Virus record (IMG/VR): IMGVR_UViG_3300035070_003528
Location: 1-64,000 of that record
Direction: 5' to 3' (one strand)
Length of the DNA: 64,000 nt
Source of the DNA: a virus
This document shows, piece after piece, positions 33,429 to 42,222 of the stretch; the first letter of the stretch is position 1; each line of letters opens with the position of its first letter. Both the position numbers and the translations under genes were made by a program. The notes beneath the pieces were generated by a model that saw only the letters and a program-made list of their open reading frames with translations, did no database searches and was not told the origin of the DNA.

Positions 33429-34282
33429 CGCACTACCGGCCGTAGCCAGTCCTCGTCGCTTCGTCGATAATTATCTCTACAGAATTGTTCGCCCGTTGTG
33501 AATCCATCCTGATACCCGCCACGAGCTAGACGAAAACGCTCTGCCCATGTAACCATTTCTCTAAATTGAGATGGGGATAAACTATGTTCGGCCTCGTTGC
33601 CAAGTTTATCGAAAAGGTCGAAATGAGCCTCGATGGTTGTTGCGCCTAATAAAACTGAACTTGCGTTCAAAACCGGGTCTACGAAATGGCTACTCAGTCC
33701 ATAATCAATGAACCCAGTTCCATCCATATCGTACGTAAACTCGCTCACAATTTCCAGCATCCGTCGCATATTAAACTCTTTTAATTGAATTGGATAGCCT
33801 GGATGACAGTGCAAAATGGTGATGTCGTCAGGGAAATCGTCACCAGGACGTAGCAATGTGATCGCTGTTTCGATTTCTTCAATTGTCGCCGCCCCAGTTG
33901 ACAGAATAACCGGTTTCCCGTTTTGCGCCAGTTTGTTTAGTAACGGAATATAGGTAATGTCCCAACTAGCCACTTTCCACTCGTTAACAAATTCATCGAG
34001 AACATCAACGGCATCAACATCGAATGGCGTACACAGAAATTCGATATGATTGGTACGGCATTCAGCAGCGAGTTGTGGTAGCCATTCTCGCGGTAGAGCA
34101 ACGGCATTCAGCGACTTTTGTACATTTGGATTACTGTGTAATGTATCGCCTGTAAATAGTTGGAATTTAGCATGTGTTGCTCCAGCCGCAGCAGCTTCTT
34201 CGATCAAAGCCAGTGCTCGGTTAAGTGAACGGCCGTCCTTTTTTGTAACATAATTAGAGCCGATTTCAGCGATAAATTTCAT
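33425..34282 (-). CDS. Nonulosonate synthase (NeuB/PseI family), copy 2
   Basis: 285 residues, divergent from copy 1 and likewise lacking the antifreeze-like domain. Motifs IAEIGSNYV, AKFQLF, KVASWDIT, PLLNKLAQNGKPVILSTGAATIEEI, LHCHPGYP and EAHFDLFDK fit the PseI group. It would join PEP to the PseG product to give a pseudaminic-acid-type nonulosonate. Confidence 0.8.
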   Translation of the reverse strand: MKFIAEIGSNYVTKKDGRSLNRALALIEEAAAAGATHAKFQLFTGDTLHSNPNVQKSLNAVALPREWLPQLAAECRTNHIEFLCTPFDVDAVDVLDEFVNEWKVASWDITYIPLLNKLAQNGKPVILSTGAATIEEIETAITLLRPGDDFPDDITILHCHPGYPIQLKEFNMRRMLEIVSEFTYDMDGTGFIDYGLSSHFVDPVLNASSVLLGATTIEAHFDLFDKLGNEAEHSLSPSQFREMVTWAERFRLARGGYQDGFTTGEQFCRDNYRRSDEDWLRPVVR

Positions 34283-35078
34283 TGTATACCTTTTGTATCA
34301 TCTCAAGCATGTGAGAAGTATTTTGTTTCTGCATATTACTCGCCTGTCTGGCTACCATAGATAGCGTGAAGGTATCTGTCAATACATCTGGGTTAATACC
34401 TTGTGGCATAGCAAGTTTTTGGTAAATAAAATAACTGTAGTTAACCATTTGATTTGGTGCTGTTAGTATCAAGACGGTTGGTGCGCCCTGGTAAACCATT
34501 TCTTTTGCAGTCACACCAGCGGCTGTAATTACACACCGGGCGTTACGAGAATCTTGCATAAGTAAATTATGAGGAACGTCATTTGTCACCACAAAGTCAA
34601 TTCCGTGTTCTTCGCAGTAGTCCATGTAAGGCTGTGCGTTCTTCCAGTAATCAATGTAATTACTGCCGGGGATAAACATCACTGTTTCGCCGCCAATCCA
34701 ACTGTTTTCCTGCACGTCTTTACTAACGGCGTAGAACATTGCATTGCCGTATGATGTGGCTTCCCAACTAAAATCCTCTGCACCACCAGATACATAAACA
34801 ACTAAGTCAACGCCAGTTCCTTCATACTGAACACCAAATTCATCAGAAAGTAGTACGCTAAATACATCTGCGTCAAGTAGGTGTTCGTATTGCTGATTAC
34901 CTGGGTCAATGATAATAATATCGCCATGAATATAATTTGGCTTAGTATCACCCAATGACATTATTGTATATTCGTTATCAATATATTGGGAAATAGCATT
35001 AATGCGAGAACGATTACCATTGACAGGAATTAATTCTCCGTTCAATTCAACGTGCGTGGCATAAGCAAGATATATCAT
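34266..35078 (-). CDS. pseG: PseG-like UDP-sugar hydrolase
   Basis: 270 residues, GT-B-like. The C-terminal half has CVITAAGVTAKEMVYQGAPTVLI and TAPNQ, equivalent to the SAGGST..EL...G.P and NQ motifs of PseG, which removes UDP from the 2,4-diacylamido altrose. The N-terminal domain lacks the usual G-x-G-H-x-x-R loop, so it is a diverged member; a NeuC-type role is not excluded. Position between PseF and PseI supports PseG. Confidence 0.65.
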   Translation of the reverse strand: MIYLAYATHVELNGELIPVNGNRSRINAISQYIDNEYTIMSLGDTKPNYIHGDIIIIDPGNQQYEHLLDADVFSVLLSDEFGVQYEGTGVDLVVYVSGGAEDFSWEATSYGNAMFYAVSKDVQENSWIGGETVMFIPGSNYIDYWKNAQPYMDYCEEHGIDFVVTNDVPHNLLMQDSRNARCVITAAGVTAKEMVYQGAPTVLILTAPNQMVNYSYFIYQKLAMPQGINPDVLTDTFTLSMVARQASNMQKQNTSHMLEMIQKVYNEIYR

Positions 35079-35785
35079 AAGTAATTCAGCAACTCCGCAG
35101 CGTGAATAAAATCATCAGGCGTGTCAATATCAACTGATTTCCGTTTGTCCATTTGGAAAAACTGGTAAGGAGGATAGCGGTAAGTGCGATACAAGCTAAA
35201 TTGATTAGCATTAGTAATGTAAATTGCGCCATTTTCGATAACCGGCCATTCTTCTAGCCATTGTTTACCCAATCTGAAACGGGGATCGTGGTTCAATGGC
35301 TTTGCTTCGCTCATCCCATTTATTGACCACACGAACGAATCCACTTGGTATCCAGAGAACAAACATCCTGTTCTGTCGCTTGCGTACCATTGGTTAATTG
35401 CGTTATCAATATCTTCCGCTGTGCGCAAGGGACTTGTAGGCGCGAGAAGAACAAGGTAGTCTGGTGCAACAAGTTCGCTTTTGTGCTGCAAGGTTCGCAA
35501 CATATCAAGAAAGACCTCATCAGTTTGCGTAAAGTCCTGCGAGAGTTTTGGGTCTCTATTTAATACATCGAAACGCATTCCCGACTTATCGATTTGGAAC
35601 GCAATATCATTTGCCATCACAGCAAGTTCTTCGTCCTCTGTGCTAAAGTAGACTTTATCAACGCTACTTTCTAACGCCGCTTTGATAGTCCAATAAATCA
35701 GCGGGTGTCCCTTGATTAGTTTTGCGTTTTTGCGCGGAACTCTCTTGCTATTTCCTCGTGCTGGAATGAATGCGTAAATTGTCAT
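35075..35785 (-). CDS. pseF: CMP-nonulosonate synthetase (PseF/NeuA family)
   Basis: 236 residues, full length. The CTP-binding motif ARGNSKRVPRKN (9-20), LLAPTSPLR, ENGAIYIT and the metal-site DIDTPDD are all present. It transfers CMP to the nonulosonate 2-hydroxyl, the activation step before glycosyltransfer. It is the only cytidylyltransferase in the window and would have to serve both synthases. Confidence 0.88.
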   Translation of the reverse strand: MTIYAFIPARGNSKRVPRKNAKLIKGHPLIYWTIKAALESSVDKVYFSTEDEELAVMANDIAFQIDKSGMRFDVLNRDPKLSQDFTQTDEVFLDMLRTLQHKSELVAPDYLVLLAPTSPLRTAEDIDNAINQWYASDRTGCLFSGYQVDSFVWSINGMSEAKPLNHDPRFRLGKQWLEEWPVIENGAIYITNANQFSLYRTYRYPPYQFFQMDKRKSVDIDTPDDFIHAAELLNYL

Positions 35786-36666
35786 ACCGCCTCCTTTTGT
35801 TTATATTTGCACCAATCTAGGTAGTCTTGTTTCGTACATGATACATGATAGCCACCCATGAATCTAACGTGAAAATCATAATGGCATTCATGACAAAGCA
35901 CAATCCCGTTATCCTTTTTATACCTCATTTCTAGATAATCGCTATAATTGAACAGGTGGTGCGCAACTGTTTTGTGCCCAGAGCCACAAACCGCACAATT
36001 GTATCCGTATTTTTTTCGTACCCCTCTTCGCCAGATTAAGTACCTTTCGTCGTCTTCTCTCTTTGCCTCTCTTTCTTCATCTGTTAAATTAGGATTGTAT
36101 CTTGGATTCGTTTCTCCAGTTAACCTTTCAATAAGATCCTCCGTTCTTTTGCATCCACAGCTTTCTTGCCCAGTTCTTAACGCGTTGCCGGAGACAATTA
36201 TTTCTTTTCCGCAATCACACACGCATCGTCTGTATTGATACTTTCCTCCCAAGTACTCTTTAACAACGAGCCTGCCATATCGCTCTCCCGTCATGTCTAT
36301 GTATCGGGAATGGGTTTCTCCAATCTTTAAGCACCCGCAACTTTTTGTTTTAAAAATCAATTGGTTTGTAGAGACTTTTGTTACCTCGCCACAATCGCAT
36401 ACACAAAGCCACTTTTTATCATCAACCAAATACTTCAAAACATAAAGCTTGTCAAATCTCATTCCCCTTAAATCCCTTACCATACTACACGACTTGCAGT
36501 ACGTGGAGCGGATTTTTTCTAGATTTAAATATGAAACAATTCTGGTTTTTAAACACAGAGGGCATGAGACATAAACATTTTTACCTGATTTTCTGTTTTC
36601 CATTGAATCCGGATCCAGAAATATGAAAACTGGATCTGATTTCGTCATCGTCAATATATCATTCAT
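35782..36666 (-). CDS. HNH homing endonuclease inserted in the glycan operon
   Basis: About 294 residues from ATG 36666. Repeated zinc modules (CPLC..CKSC; CDCG..SCGC; CDCG..SCGC) precede a C-terminal HNH domain (CAVCGS, VAHHLF, CHECHYDFH). The architecture matches the enzymes at 4,527 and 51,524. It is placed exactly between the PseC and PseF genes, overlapping both by a few bases, so neither gene is broken and operon translation continues. It contains no CGGCCG site. Confidence 0.85.
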   Translation of the reverse strand: MNDILTMTKSDPVFIFLDPDSMENRKSGKNVYVSCPLCLKTRIVSYLNLEKIRSTYCKSCSMVRDLRGMRFDKLYVLKYLVDDKKWLCVCDCGEVTKVSTNQLIFKTKSCGCLKIGETHSRYIDMTGERYGRLVVKEYLGGKYQYRRCVCDCGKEIIVSGNALRTGQESCGCKRTEDLIERLTGETNPRYNPNLTDEEREAKREDDERYLIWRRGVRKKYGYNCAVCGSGHKTVAHHLFNYSDYLEMRYKKDNGIVLCHECHYDFHVRFMGGYHVSCTKQDYLDWCKYKQKEAV

Positions 36667-37705
36667 AAGCACACACTCCGCTATTTATTGTATCAACGAT
36701 GTACTGGCATTCATCATCACTTAACGAATTATGGATAGGTATGCTAAGGCTGTGATTATAGTGGTGTTCTGCGATTGGACAATTTGCGTATAAGTGACTA
36801 TACAATGGTTGCATGTGTACTGGCTTGTAGTGAATTTGTGTTCTTATCTGATTTTGCAACAGATAGTCTTTGACAAAATCTCTTTGCTCTTTTGTTTTGA
36901 ATGTAATTGGAAACAAGTGCAAAGAATGGTTTTTATGATAAGGCGGGAGTTTCACCAAATGATCTAATTCTGCCCGATAGAATTGAGCAATTGTGTGCCG
37001 TCTGTTATGATCTGTATCCCACCTATCAAGTTGAGATAGTAATAGAGCCGCCTGGATGTCTGTCATTCTGTAATTCGCCCCAACAAAAGAAGCATCCCCA
37101 TCACTATTTCTTCCATGATTGCGGTACTCACGAGCAAATTCTACAAACTCCTTATTGTTAGTCAGGATAGTGCCTCCTTCTCCAGAATTCCCCAAGGTCT
37201 TTACGGCATGGTGCGAGGTTATTCTACATTGATAGTCACCAAACTCATTCATGTGCTCATGAAAAAAATGAGCGTCGTCAGCTATTAATCCACTACCAAC
37301 AACCGGATAACCACACAAGGAGACGGATAGATCGTATGTCTGGGTTGTCAATAATTTGTCATCTGCATCGGCAAGCTTGATTGGGATTCCTAGTCTGGTA
37401 ACAGAATTCGCGGTAGCCACAAATGTTAATGTGGGTACTGATACCCATTTTGGCTTTTCCATCTGATTAAAAAACCACTCAGCGGCAATGTACAAACCGG
37501 CAGTAGCATTAGATACAGCAACAGCAAAGCGATAGCCAGTAAATTCAGCTATCGCTTTTTCATATTTTTCTATTGTTGGGCCAGATGTAAGCCAATTACT
37601 TCTCAGGACTTTTTCGACTGCGCTTACGTCTTGATCCGTTATCGTCGGCTGTGCGTAATGAATCGGTAATGTCGGTGTCGTCAATTTCTTCCTCGTGTTC
37701 AACAA
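36659..37705 (-). CDS. pseC: PseC-like aminotransferase (DegT/DnrJ/EryC1/StrS family)
   Basis: 348 residues, full length. Conserved stretch NWLTSGPTIEKYE at the start, DDAHFFHEH, and the PLP lysine in HHAVKTLGNSGEGG (Lys169), very close to the H-x-V-K-x-x-x-x-x-E-G-G motif of PseC. It aminates C4 of the 4-keto sugar made by PseB using glutamate. The N-terminal 36 codons overlap another frame (37,596-37,829). Confidence 0.85.
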   Translation of the reverse strand: MLNTRKKLTTPTLPIHYAQPTITDQDVSAVEKVLRSNWLTSGPTIEKYEKAIAEFTGYRFAVAVSNATAGLYIAAEWFFNQMEKPKWVSVPTLTFVATANSVTRLGIPIKLADADDKLLTTQTYDLSVSLCGYPVVGSGLIADDAHFFHEHMNEFGDYQCRITSHHAVKTLGNSGEGGTILTNNKEFVEFAREYRNHGRNSDGDASFVGANYRMTDIQAALLLSQLDRWDTDHNRRHTIAQFYRAELDHLVKLPPYHKNHSLHLFPITFKTKEQRDFVKDYLLQNQIRTQIHYKPVHMQPLYSHLYANCPIAEHHYNHSLSIPIHNSLSDDECQYIVDTINSGVCAYE

Positions 37706-37829
37706 TGGTATAAACTATTCCTTTTTCGTCGTATTCGCACCTCCGGGTGTGAAGTATGGCTTGTTCGTAACTCCACCCTAATCCAATGCCATCTTCGTGA
37801 CTATCTAATTTTACTGTGTAAGTTGTCAT
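37596..37829 (-). CDS. Small unknown protein overlapping pseC
   Basis: 77 residues, starting MTTYTVKLDSHEDG with an AAGGA ribosome binding site. The last 36 codons share DNA with the start of pseC in another frame, ending in a basic tail (SRRKRSRKSPEK). The N-terminal half looks like a real protein, so I keep it, but the C-terminal part may be an extension caused by loss of an earlier stop. Confidence 0.45.
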   Translation of the reverse strand: MTTYTVKLDSHEDGIGLGWSYEQAILHTRRCEYDEKGIVYTIVEHEEEIDDTDITDSLRTADDNGSRRKRSRKSPEK

Positions 37830-37843
37830 AATTCTATAGTTCC

Positions 37844-38113
37844 TTAGTCCTGAGTTTTGTATGCTTGTATATCAGAAACGTCTAACACGTGCAAGGTTTG
37901 CCCGTCTACTTCTAAAGAAAGAGCATCAGAGGCGTTGTAATAAATCACAGTGCCTATTGTAATAGCTATATCTCCCAAATCGACGACTTCCCCACTAATG
38001 AGATACCCATGCTTCGTTGAGTTAACCATTACAATACCAGAGTCTAATTCTTTTTCAAATGATTTGTCGGGCTTAATTAAAACCCGATCTCCATAAGCGA
38101 AAATTGTTGCCAT
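37844..38113 (-). CDS. groES: GroES-like co-chaperonin
   Basis: 89 residues, near the usual length of 95. GDRVLIKPD at the N-terminus, a mobile loop with SGIVMVNSTKHG, then GEVVDLGD and IYYNASDALSLEVDG, following the GroES beta-barrel order. The mobile loop retains the hydrophobic IVMV triplet that binds GroEL. Like T4 gp31 it may adapt host GroEL to fold a phage protein. TAATG coupling with the PseB gene. Confidence 0.8.
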   Translation of the reverse strand: MATIFAYGDRVLIKPDKSFEKELDSGIVMVNSTKHGYLISGEVVDLGDIAITIGTVIYYNASDALSLEVDGQTLHVLDVSDIQAYKTQD

Positions 38114-39045
38114 TAAATATCTCTCCTAATCATTTCTACTAATTCTATTTGTGTAAATCTCTCGGCTTGTTGTGACGATAACATGCCGTCATACCCGTAT
38201 GGTAATTCGCCGAATCTACCTTGAGCGAGATGCAGGTACTTCCCATGTAAATCAGTAACGGCCGACATACTCAATTCTTCATCGCAAGTCATTTGTTCGT
38301 GTAATTTCTCACCGGGGCGAATACCGATTATTTTAACCGTCGCTTTTTTATTATACGCAATTTGATACGCATCTGCCAATTCCGCAATAGTACACGATTT
38401 CAAGTTGGGGATTATTTTACATCCACTGTAATCAGTTGCCATCAGCACATAATCAACTGCATCGGTAATTTGGTAAAAATAACGAGTCATAGTCGGTTCA
38501 GTTATTTCCAAAACAGAAATATCTTTCTTCATCTCACTATGCCATTTTTCAATCAGACTTCCTGTGCTTTTCCACACGTTGCCAAATCTAAGCACAGTTC
38601 CGCCTGAGTTTAGTACCATTTGTTCTGCGACTGCCTTACTTTGTCCGTATACATTAACGGGAGCAGCAGCCTTATCCGTACTGATGAAAACAAAATTACG
38701 GGTATCGTACTCAGAGAATACATCTAGTACATTTTGAGTGCCATCGATATTTACACCAATTACTTCACGGGTATTCACCTGCGCCATGCTAATATGCTTG
38801 TATGCAGCAGCGTGAATAACATCGGGCCAATTTGCTTTGCCAATTACATCTTTTACAGATTCTTTATTACGAATATCACCGTTGATCATCGTAACGTCAC
38901 TGCCCCATTTGCGAGACAGCGTTTCTTGGTCTGCCCATCGTCGGCTAATACCGTAGATGTGATTATAAATGCCCCGGCGCAACACCTCGTCAACAACGTG
39001 ACGGCCGAGGAACCCAGTGATACCTGTGATTACTAAATCAGTCAT
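38113..39045 (-). CDS. pseB: PseB-like UDP-GlcNAc 4,6-dehydratase
   Basis: 310 residues, extended short-chain dehydrogenase. NAD motif GITGFLG (8-14), STDKAA (122-127), and the catalytic pair Tyr133/Lys137 in VYGQSK. RPGEKLHEQM is the usual C-terminal motif of PseB/FlaA1 enzymes. It starts the pathway from UDP-GlcNAc to the 4-keto-6-deoxy sugar and its C5 epimer. Confidence 0.85.
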   Translation of the reverse strand: MTDLVITGITGFLGRHVVDEVLRRGIYNHIYGISRRWADQETLSRKWGSDVTMINGDIRNKESVKDVIGKANWPDVIHAAAYKHISMAQVNTREVIGVNIDGTQNVLDVFSEYDTRNFVFISTDKAAAPVNVYGQSKAVAEQMVLNSGGTVLRFGNVWKSTGSLIEKWHSEMKKDISVLEITEPTMTRYFYQITDAVDYVLMATDYSGCKIIPNLKSCTIAELADAYQIAYNKKATVKIIGIRPGEKLHEQMTCDEELSMSAVTDLHGKYLHLAQGRFGELPYGYDGMLSSQQAERFTQIELVEMIRRDI

Positions 39046-39415
39046 CGCTCGATACGGCCTCTAGGTGTGTGTTCATAATTAATGCATTAAGTTCAGGGAC
39101 ATACGCAACTGGGTAATCTATCTCATCTAACTCTTCAAGGTTTACCGTAAGGTAACTTAGAATATCTGAGAATACGTCCTCTAGCCATTTCATGGTTGCT
39201 TCATCAATGTTATAATTTTCGTCGCGATACCGATAAGTAATATTTCCCCATCCAATCCATCCATCAAGAATGGACTCGCGGTCGGTTCTGTAGGGAAATG
39301 TTATGGTGTTTTTTAACGCTGAAATAAATCTAAAATCGTTGCTACTAATATCAAATATCTCAGCGGCACGATTAATATTTAATCCGATATTAATTGTATC
39401 GTGCGGGCTAATCAT
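39038..39415 (-). CDS. Unknown protein in glycan operon
   Basis: 125 residues, acidic, helical at the C-terminus (LEELDEIDYPVAYVPELN). Overlaps neighbours at both ends. No family recognised. Confidence 0.45.
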   Translation of the reverse strand: MISPHDTINIGLNINRAAEIFDISSNDFRFISALKNTITFPYRTDRESILDGWIGWGNITYRYRDENYNIDEATMKWLEDVFSDILSYLTVNLEELDEIDYPVAYVPELNALIMNTHLEAVSSDD

Positions 39416-40521
39416 TTACCACCAATTACCTCTGCGATATGTTGTGCATTTGATAAATTGTCATACACATCATAATACCGTTCTTTTTCGCATAGCGCGA
39501 TAGTTCTATAGTCATCTAAATTCGCCGCGATTTTATCCAACGCGGCCAACCATCCTGCTTCATTTGATTTATCACACGTTGTCAAAATGCCCTGGTCAAC
39601 AAATATACCAGATTTGCAATCAAAGAAATCTCGATATACTTCTGATTTTGTCGCAACGAATGGAATGCCCATTGCAATATATTCCATCACCTTGAGCCTA
39701 CTTCGTCGTTGATCGTATGGCATAGCCAATGGGGCGAGTCCAATATCAAAGCTACTTAATATACGAGGCCAATCGAAGAACATTACATAGTGACGAAACC
39801 ATAGCTGATCATCTGGTAATCCAAGTTGTTTAATCAATCTATTGTCGCCAACCAGCCCAAATTGCCAATCATCGTGCTTAGATAAAAACTTGTGTAACGC
39901 ACGTTCAACGCCACTGCGTGAGAAGCTAGTGAGATGGCTAAGACTTCCTCCCCACCCAACAGTCAACTTGCTACCTTTAACATGGGGAATATCGTATCGG
40001 TGCGATTCGATGTAATTTGGCAAGTATTTCATTGGCGCAAACTTATTCCAGTCTGAACACAGCACACGACTTGGGGTAATGCCACCTGTAACATATTTCA
40101 ATCCGTCACGAAACTGGTCAACAGGATGCTTATCTAATGTACGAACGTATTTATGCCCACCTGTGTTGACCTCTACTTCACCTTTGCCCCAGAACTTAAA
40201 GGCAGCGTTCTCTTCACCGATGTACTGATAGGCATCATCAAACGATACATAAACTTTTTTGCCTCGGCTCATCCAGTATGTAGCAACTTTGATGCTTTCA
40301 TCGAGCAGTACACGTTGGATGATAATAATGTCAGTTTCGTTACACGCCAGTTTGCATCGTGCGTTATTGGTCATCCAGTCTTGAACATAAATCCAAGAAA
40401 TGTCATACCCAATTGATCTCAGTGCGTTTGCGGGAACAGAAAACGTGTAATTCGACGAATTATATTCAGCGAAATTGTCTGCAAATACTAGGGCTAATTT
40501 AAATTTATTCTTGCTGGTCAT
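39412..40521 (-). CDS. GT-B glycosyltransferase
   Basis: 369 residues. C-terminal half contains LTVGWGGSLSHL, a WQFGLVGD strand, then FDIGLAPL and RSRLKVMEYIAMGIPFVATKSEVYRD, the E-x7-E-like site of GT4/GT-B retaining enzymes (here LKVMEY...G.P.V). The N-terminal half binds the acceptor. Donor and acceptor are unknown. Confidence 0.75.
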   Translation of the reverse strand: MTSKNKFKLALVFADNFAEYNSSNYTFSVPANALRSIGYDISWIYVQDWMTNNARCKLACNETDIIIIQRVLLDESIKVATYWMSRGKKVYVSFDDAYQYIGEENAAFKFWGKGEVEVNTGGHKYVRTLDKHPVDQFRDGLKYVTGGITPSRVLCSDWNKFAPMKYLPNYIESHRYDIPHVKGSKLTVGWGGSLSHLTSFSRSGVERALHKFLSKHDDWQFGLVGDNRLIKQLGLPDDQLWFRHYVMFFDWPRILSSFDIGLAPLAMPYDQRRSRLKVMEYIAMGIPFVATKSEVYRDFFDCKSGIFVDQGILTTCDKSNEAGWLAALDKIAANLDDYRTIALCEKERYYDVYDNLSNAQHIAEVIGGK

Positions 40522-41668
40522 TTTTTAATTCGTTATACCGCCGGTCTACCCAATTATTATCATGTTTCATTTCTAGTGCTTTCCTAAATGCAAACAGTGC
40601 TTCATTGCGGTCGCCAATAGCCAGATAGCACTCGCCGACAAATCCATAGGTTGCCCAGTTATTCGGCTCTTTTTGCAATGCCCAATTAATGCAATGATGA
40701 ACAAATGCATTATTATTCGATTCTATTGCCTTGTGTGCTGAAACGATAAAAGCTGGGTATTCCGCATCATTGACGTATTTAATTGCCTGTAATTCATTTA
40801 CCAGCGATTGTTTAACGCCGGTAAATGAGCAAGCCAGCATCAAAGTGACAAGTTGTTCGTCTATGTTCGCCTGTGGTACGAATTGAAGTTTTTTCAGTGT
40901 TGCGGCAAGTTCTTCTATTACAATGTTATCGCTGCCTCGTAAATCATTGGGATTAAGCAAACTCATAGCCGTTTCTGGATAACGAGTTGCCAAGAACACA
41001 CGACTGCGACCTTCTTTATACTGTCGCTGCATGAACGATTCCAATGTGTGTTTATGATAATGGAGATTGATTGCCGTTGGATCAAATGAAGTTGCATACC
41101 CCTGCTTGCGTAGTTCGTGACCAAACGCAACATCTTCCCAGGCGGCTGTGGGGAACTCTTCTGGAAATCCACCGAAATTAAGGAAATCATCGCGATTCAT
41201 CGAGAAGTTCGTTGTTAGCAAAAACCCAGTAGCGTCTGTTTTCCAGCCGGTGTTAGTTCGTAGATTAGACCAATTCGCTTGCATCCCCATACGATCTAGC
41301 CACTGCATGAAACGAGTATCTAGCACGTCTGGATGAAATGGGCTGTATCCTTGTAATGCCGTATGTTTATTGTAATAATGGTGGATTTGATGACGTAGAA
41401 TTAAATCTCGTTGCGGGAAGCAATCGTCCCCAACAAAAAGAACAGTATCCCCAACTGCCTCACGTGCGCCTACGTTACGCGCAACTGCTGGGCCACGATT
41501 AGTTTCATTATTGATTACACGCACAAATGGAGAGTTGTATTCAATATATTCTCCGCCATCGTTTACAACAATAACCTCAAATTCTTTCGCTGTTTGATGG
41601 TCGTATTTATCTAAATGAGCGTACAAAATATGCTTGTTGTTGTATGTTGGGATAATTACACTAATCAT
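40505..41668 (-). CDS. Family-2 glycosyltransferase with C-terminal TPR
   Basis: About 387 residues from ATG 41668. GT-A domain at 1-220: SVIIPTYNN start, VVNDGG, the DDC metal site, a WEDVAFGHEL acceptor motif. The last about 110 residues form helical repeats, ending in a clear tetratricopeptide unit (YGFVGECYLAIGDRNEALFAF). TPR-bearing transferases often act on proteins, which suits a virion-glycosylation role; inferred. Confidence 0.8.
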   Translation of the reverse strand: MISVIIPTYNNKHILYAHLDKYDHQTAKEFEVIVVNDGGEYIEYNSPFVRVINNETNRGPAVARNVGAREAVGDTVLFVGDDCFPQRDLILRHQIHHYYNKHTALQGYSPFHPDVLDTRFMQWLDRMGMQANWSNLRTNTGWKTDATGFLLTTNFSMNRDDFLNFGGFPEEFPTAAWEDVAFGHELRKQGYATSFDPTAINLHYHKHTLESFMQRQYKEGRSRVFLATRYPETAMSLLNPNDLRGSDNIVIEELAATLKKLQFVPQANIDEQLVTLMLACSFTGVKQSLVNELQAIKYVNDAEYPAFIVSAHKAIESNNNAFVHHCINWALQKEPNNWATYGFVGECYLAIGDRNEALFAFRKALEMKHDNNWVDRRYNELKNDQQE

Positions 41669-41673
41669 AATGC

Positions 41674-42222
41674 TTACTTGCCCCCTTTCATTGCCGTTTT
41701 CACACAAAACGGAGCACATACACCATTGCTGAAATGACTCGCTGCTTCTAATGCCAGCAAAATACGAGACTGCGGCTCATTTGATGCGCTGGAAAATAAA
41801 CTTCCTAGAGCAAAGTTAGCCCCGCACCCCACCGCCGCATAATCATCCATATGTATATTAACCTGATAATCAACCTCTATGTTATAAATCTCTCCACGGT
41901 ATCCAACAATAAACTGTCCTCCAGATTCTTGCCCGTCCCGTATGGTCGAGAATCCCCCAGACGATAGACATTCTCTGACACAATCAACAAAAGCTGTTGC
42001 CATATATTCTGTGTCATCCATTCCATCTGGCTGATTTGGGGCGTTTAGTTTATACTGTAATAGCTGTCCCATTCTGAATGATGTGGTATACCCGATAATA
42101 AACTCTCCTTTAACAAACACCTTCTCTAATTTGGACGAAAATATTTCCCATCCATTAGCGGCAGCAGAGTCAGCACCAACATAAACTGTTCCGTTCTCTT
42201 TTATTGCAACAATGCACGTCAT
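41674..42222 (-). CDS. Proteasome/HslV-like Ntn hydrolase
   Basis: 182 residues, starting MTCIVAIK. After Met removal the N-terminal residue is Thr. With that Thr as number 1, Asp17 (in VGADS) and Lys33 (in SKLEK) fall at exactly the catalytic positions of proteasome beta subunits and HslV. A central GGQFIVGYRG strand pair and AVGCGANFALG match the later beta-sandwich of the fold (FALGSL with Gly-rich turn). No unfoldase ATPase is encoded in the window. It may be a self-assembling peptidase; target unknown. Confidence 0.8.
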   Translation of the reverse strand: MTCIVAIKENGTVYVGADSAAANGWEIFSSKLEKVFVKGEFIIGYTTSFRMGQLLQYKLNAPNQPDGMDDTEYMATAFVDCVRECLSSGGFSTIRDGQESGGQFIVGYRGEIYNIEVDYQVNIHMDDYAAVGCGANFALGSLFSSASNEPQSRILLALEAASHFSNGVCAPFCVKTAMKGGK

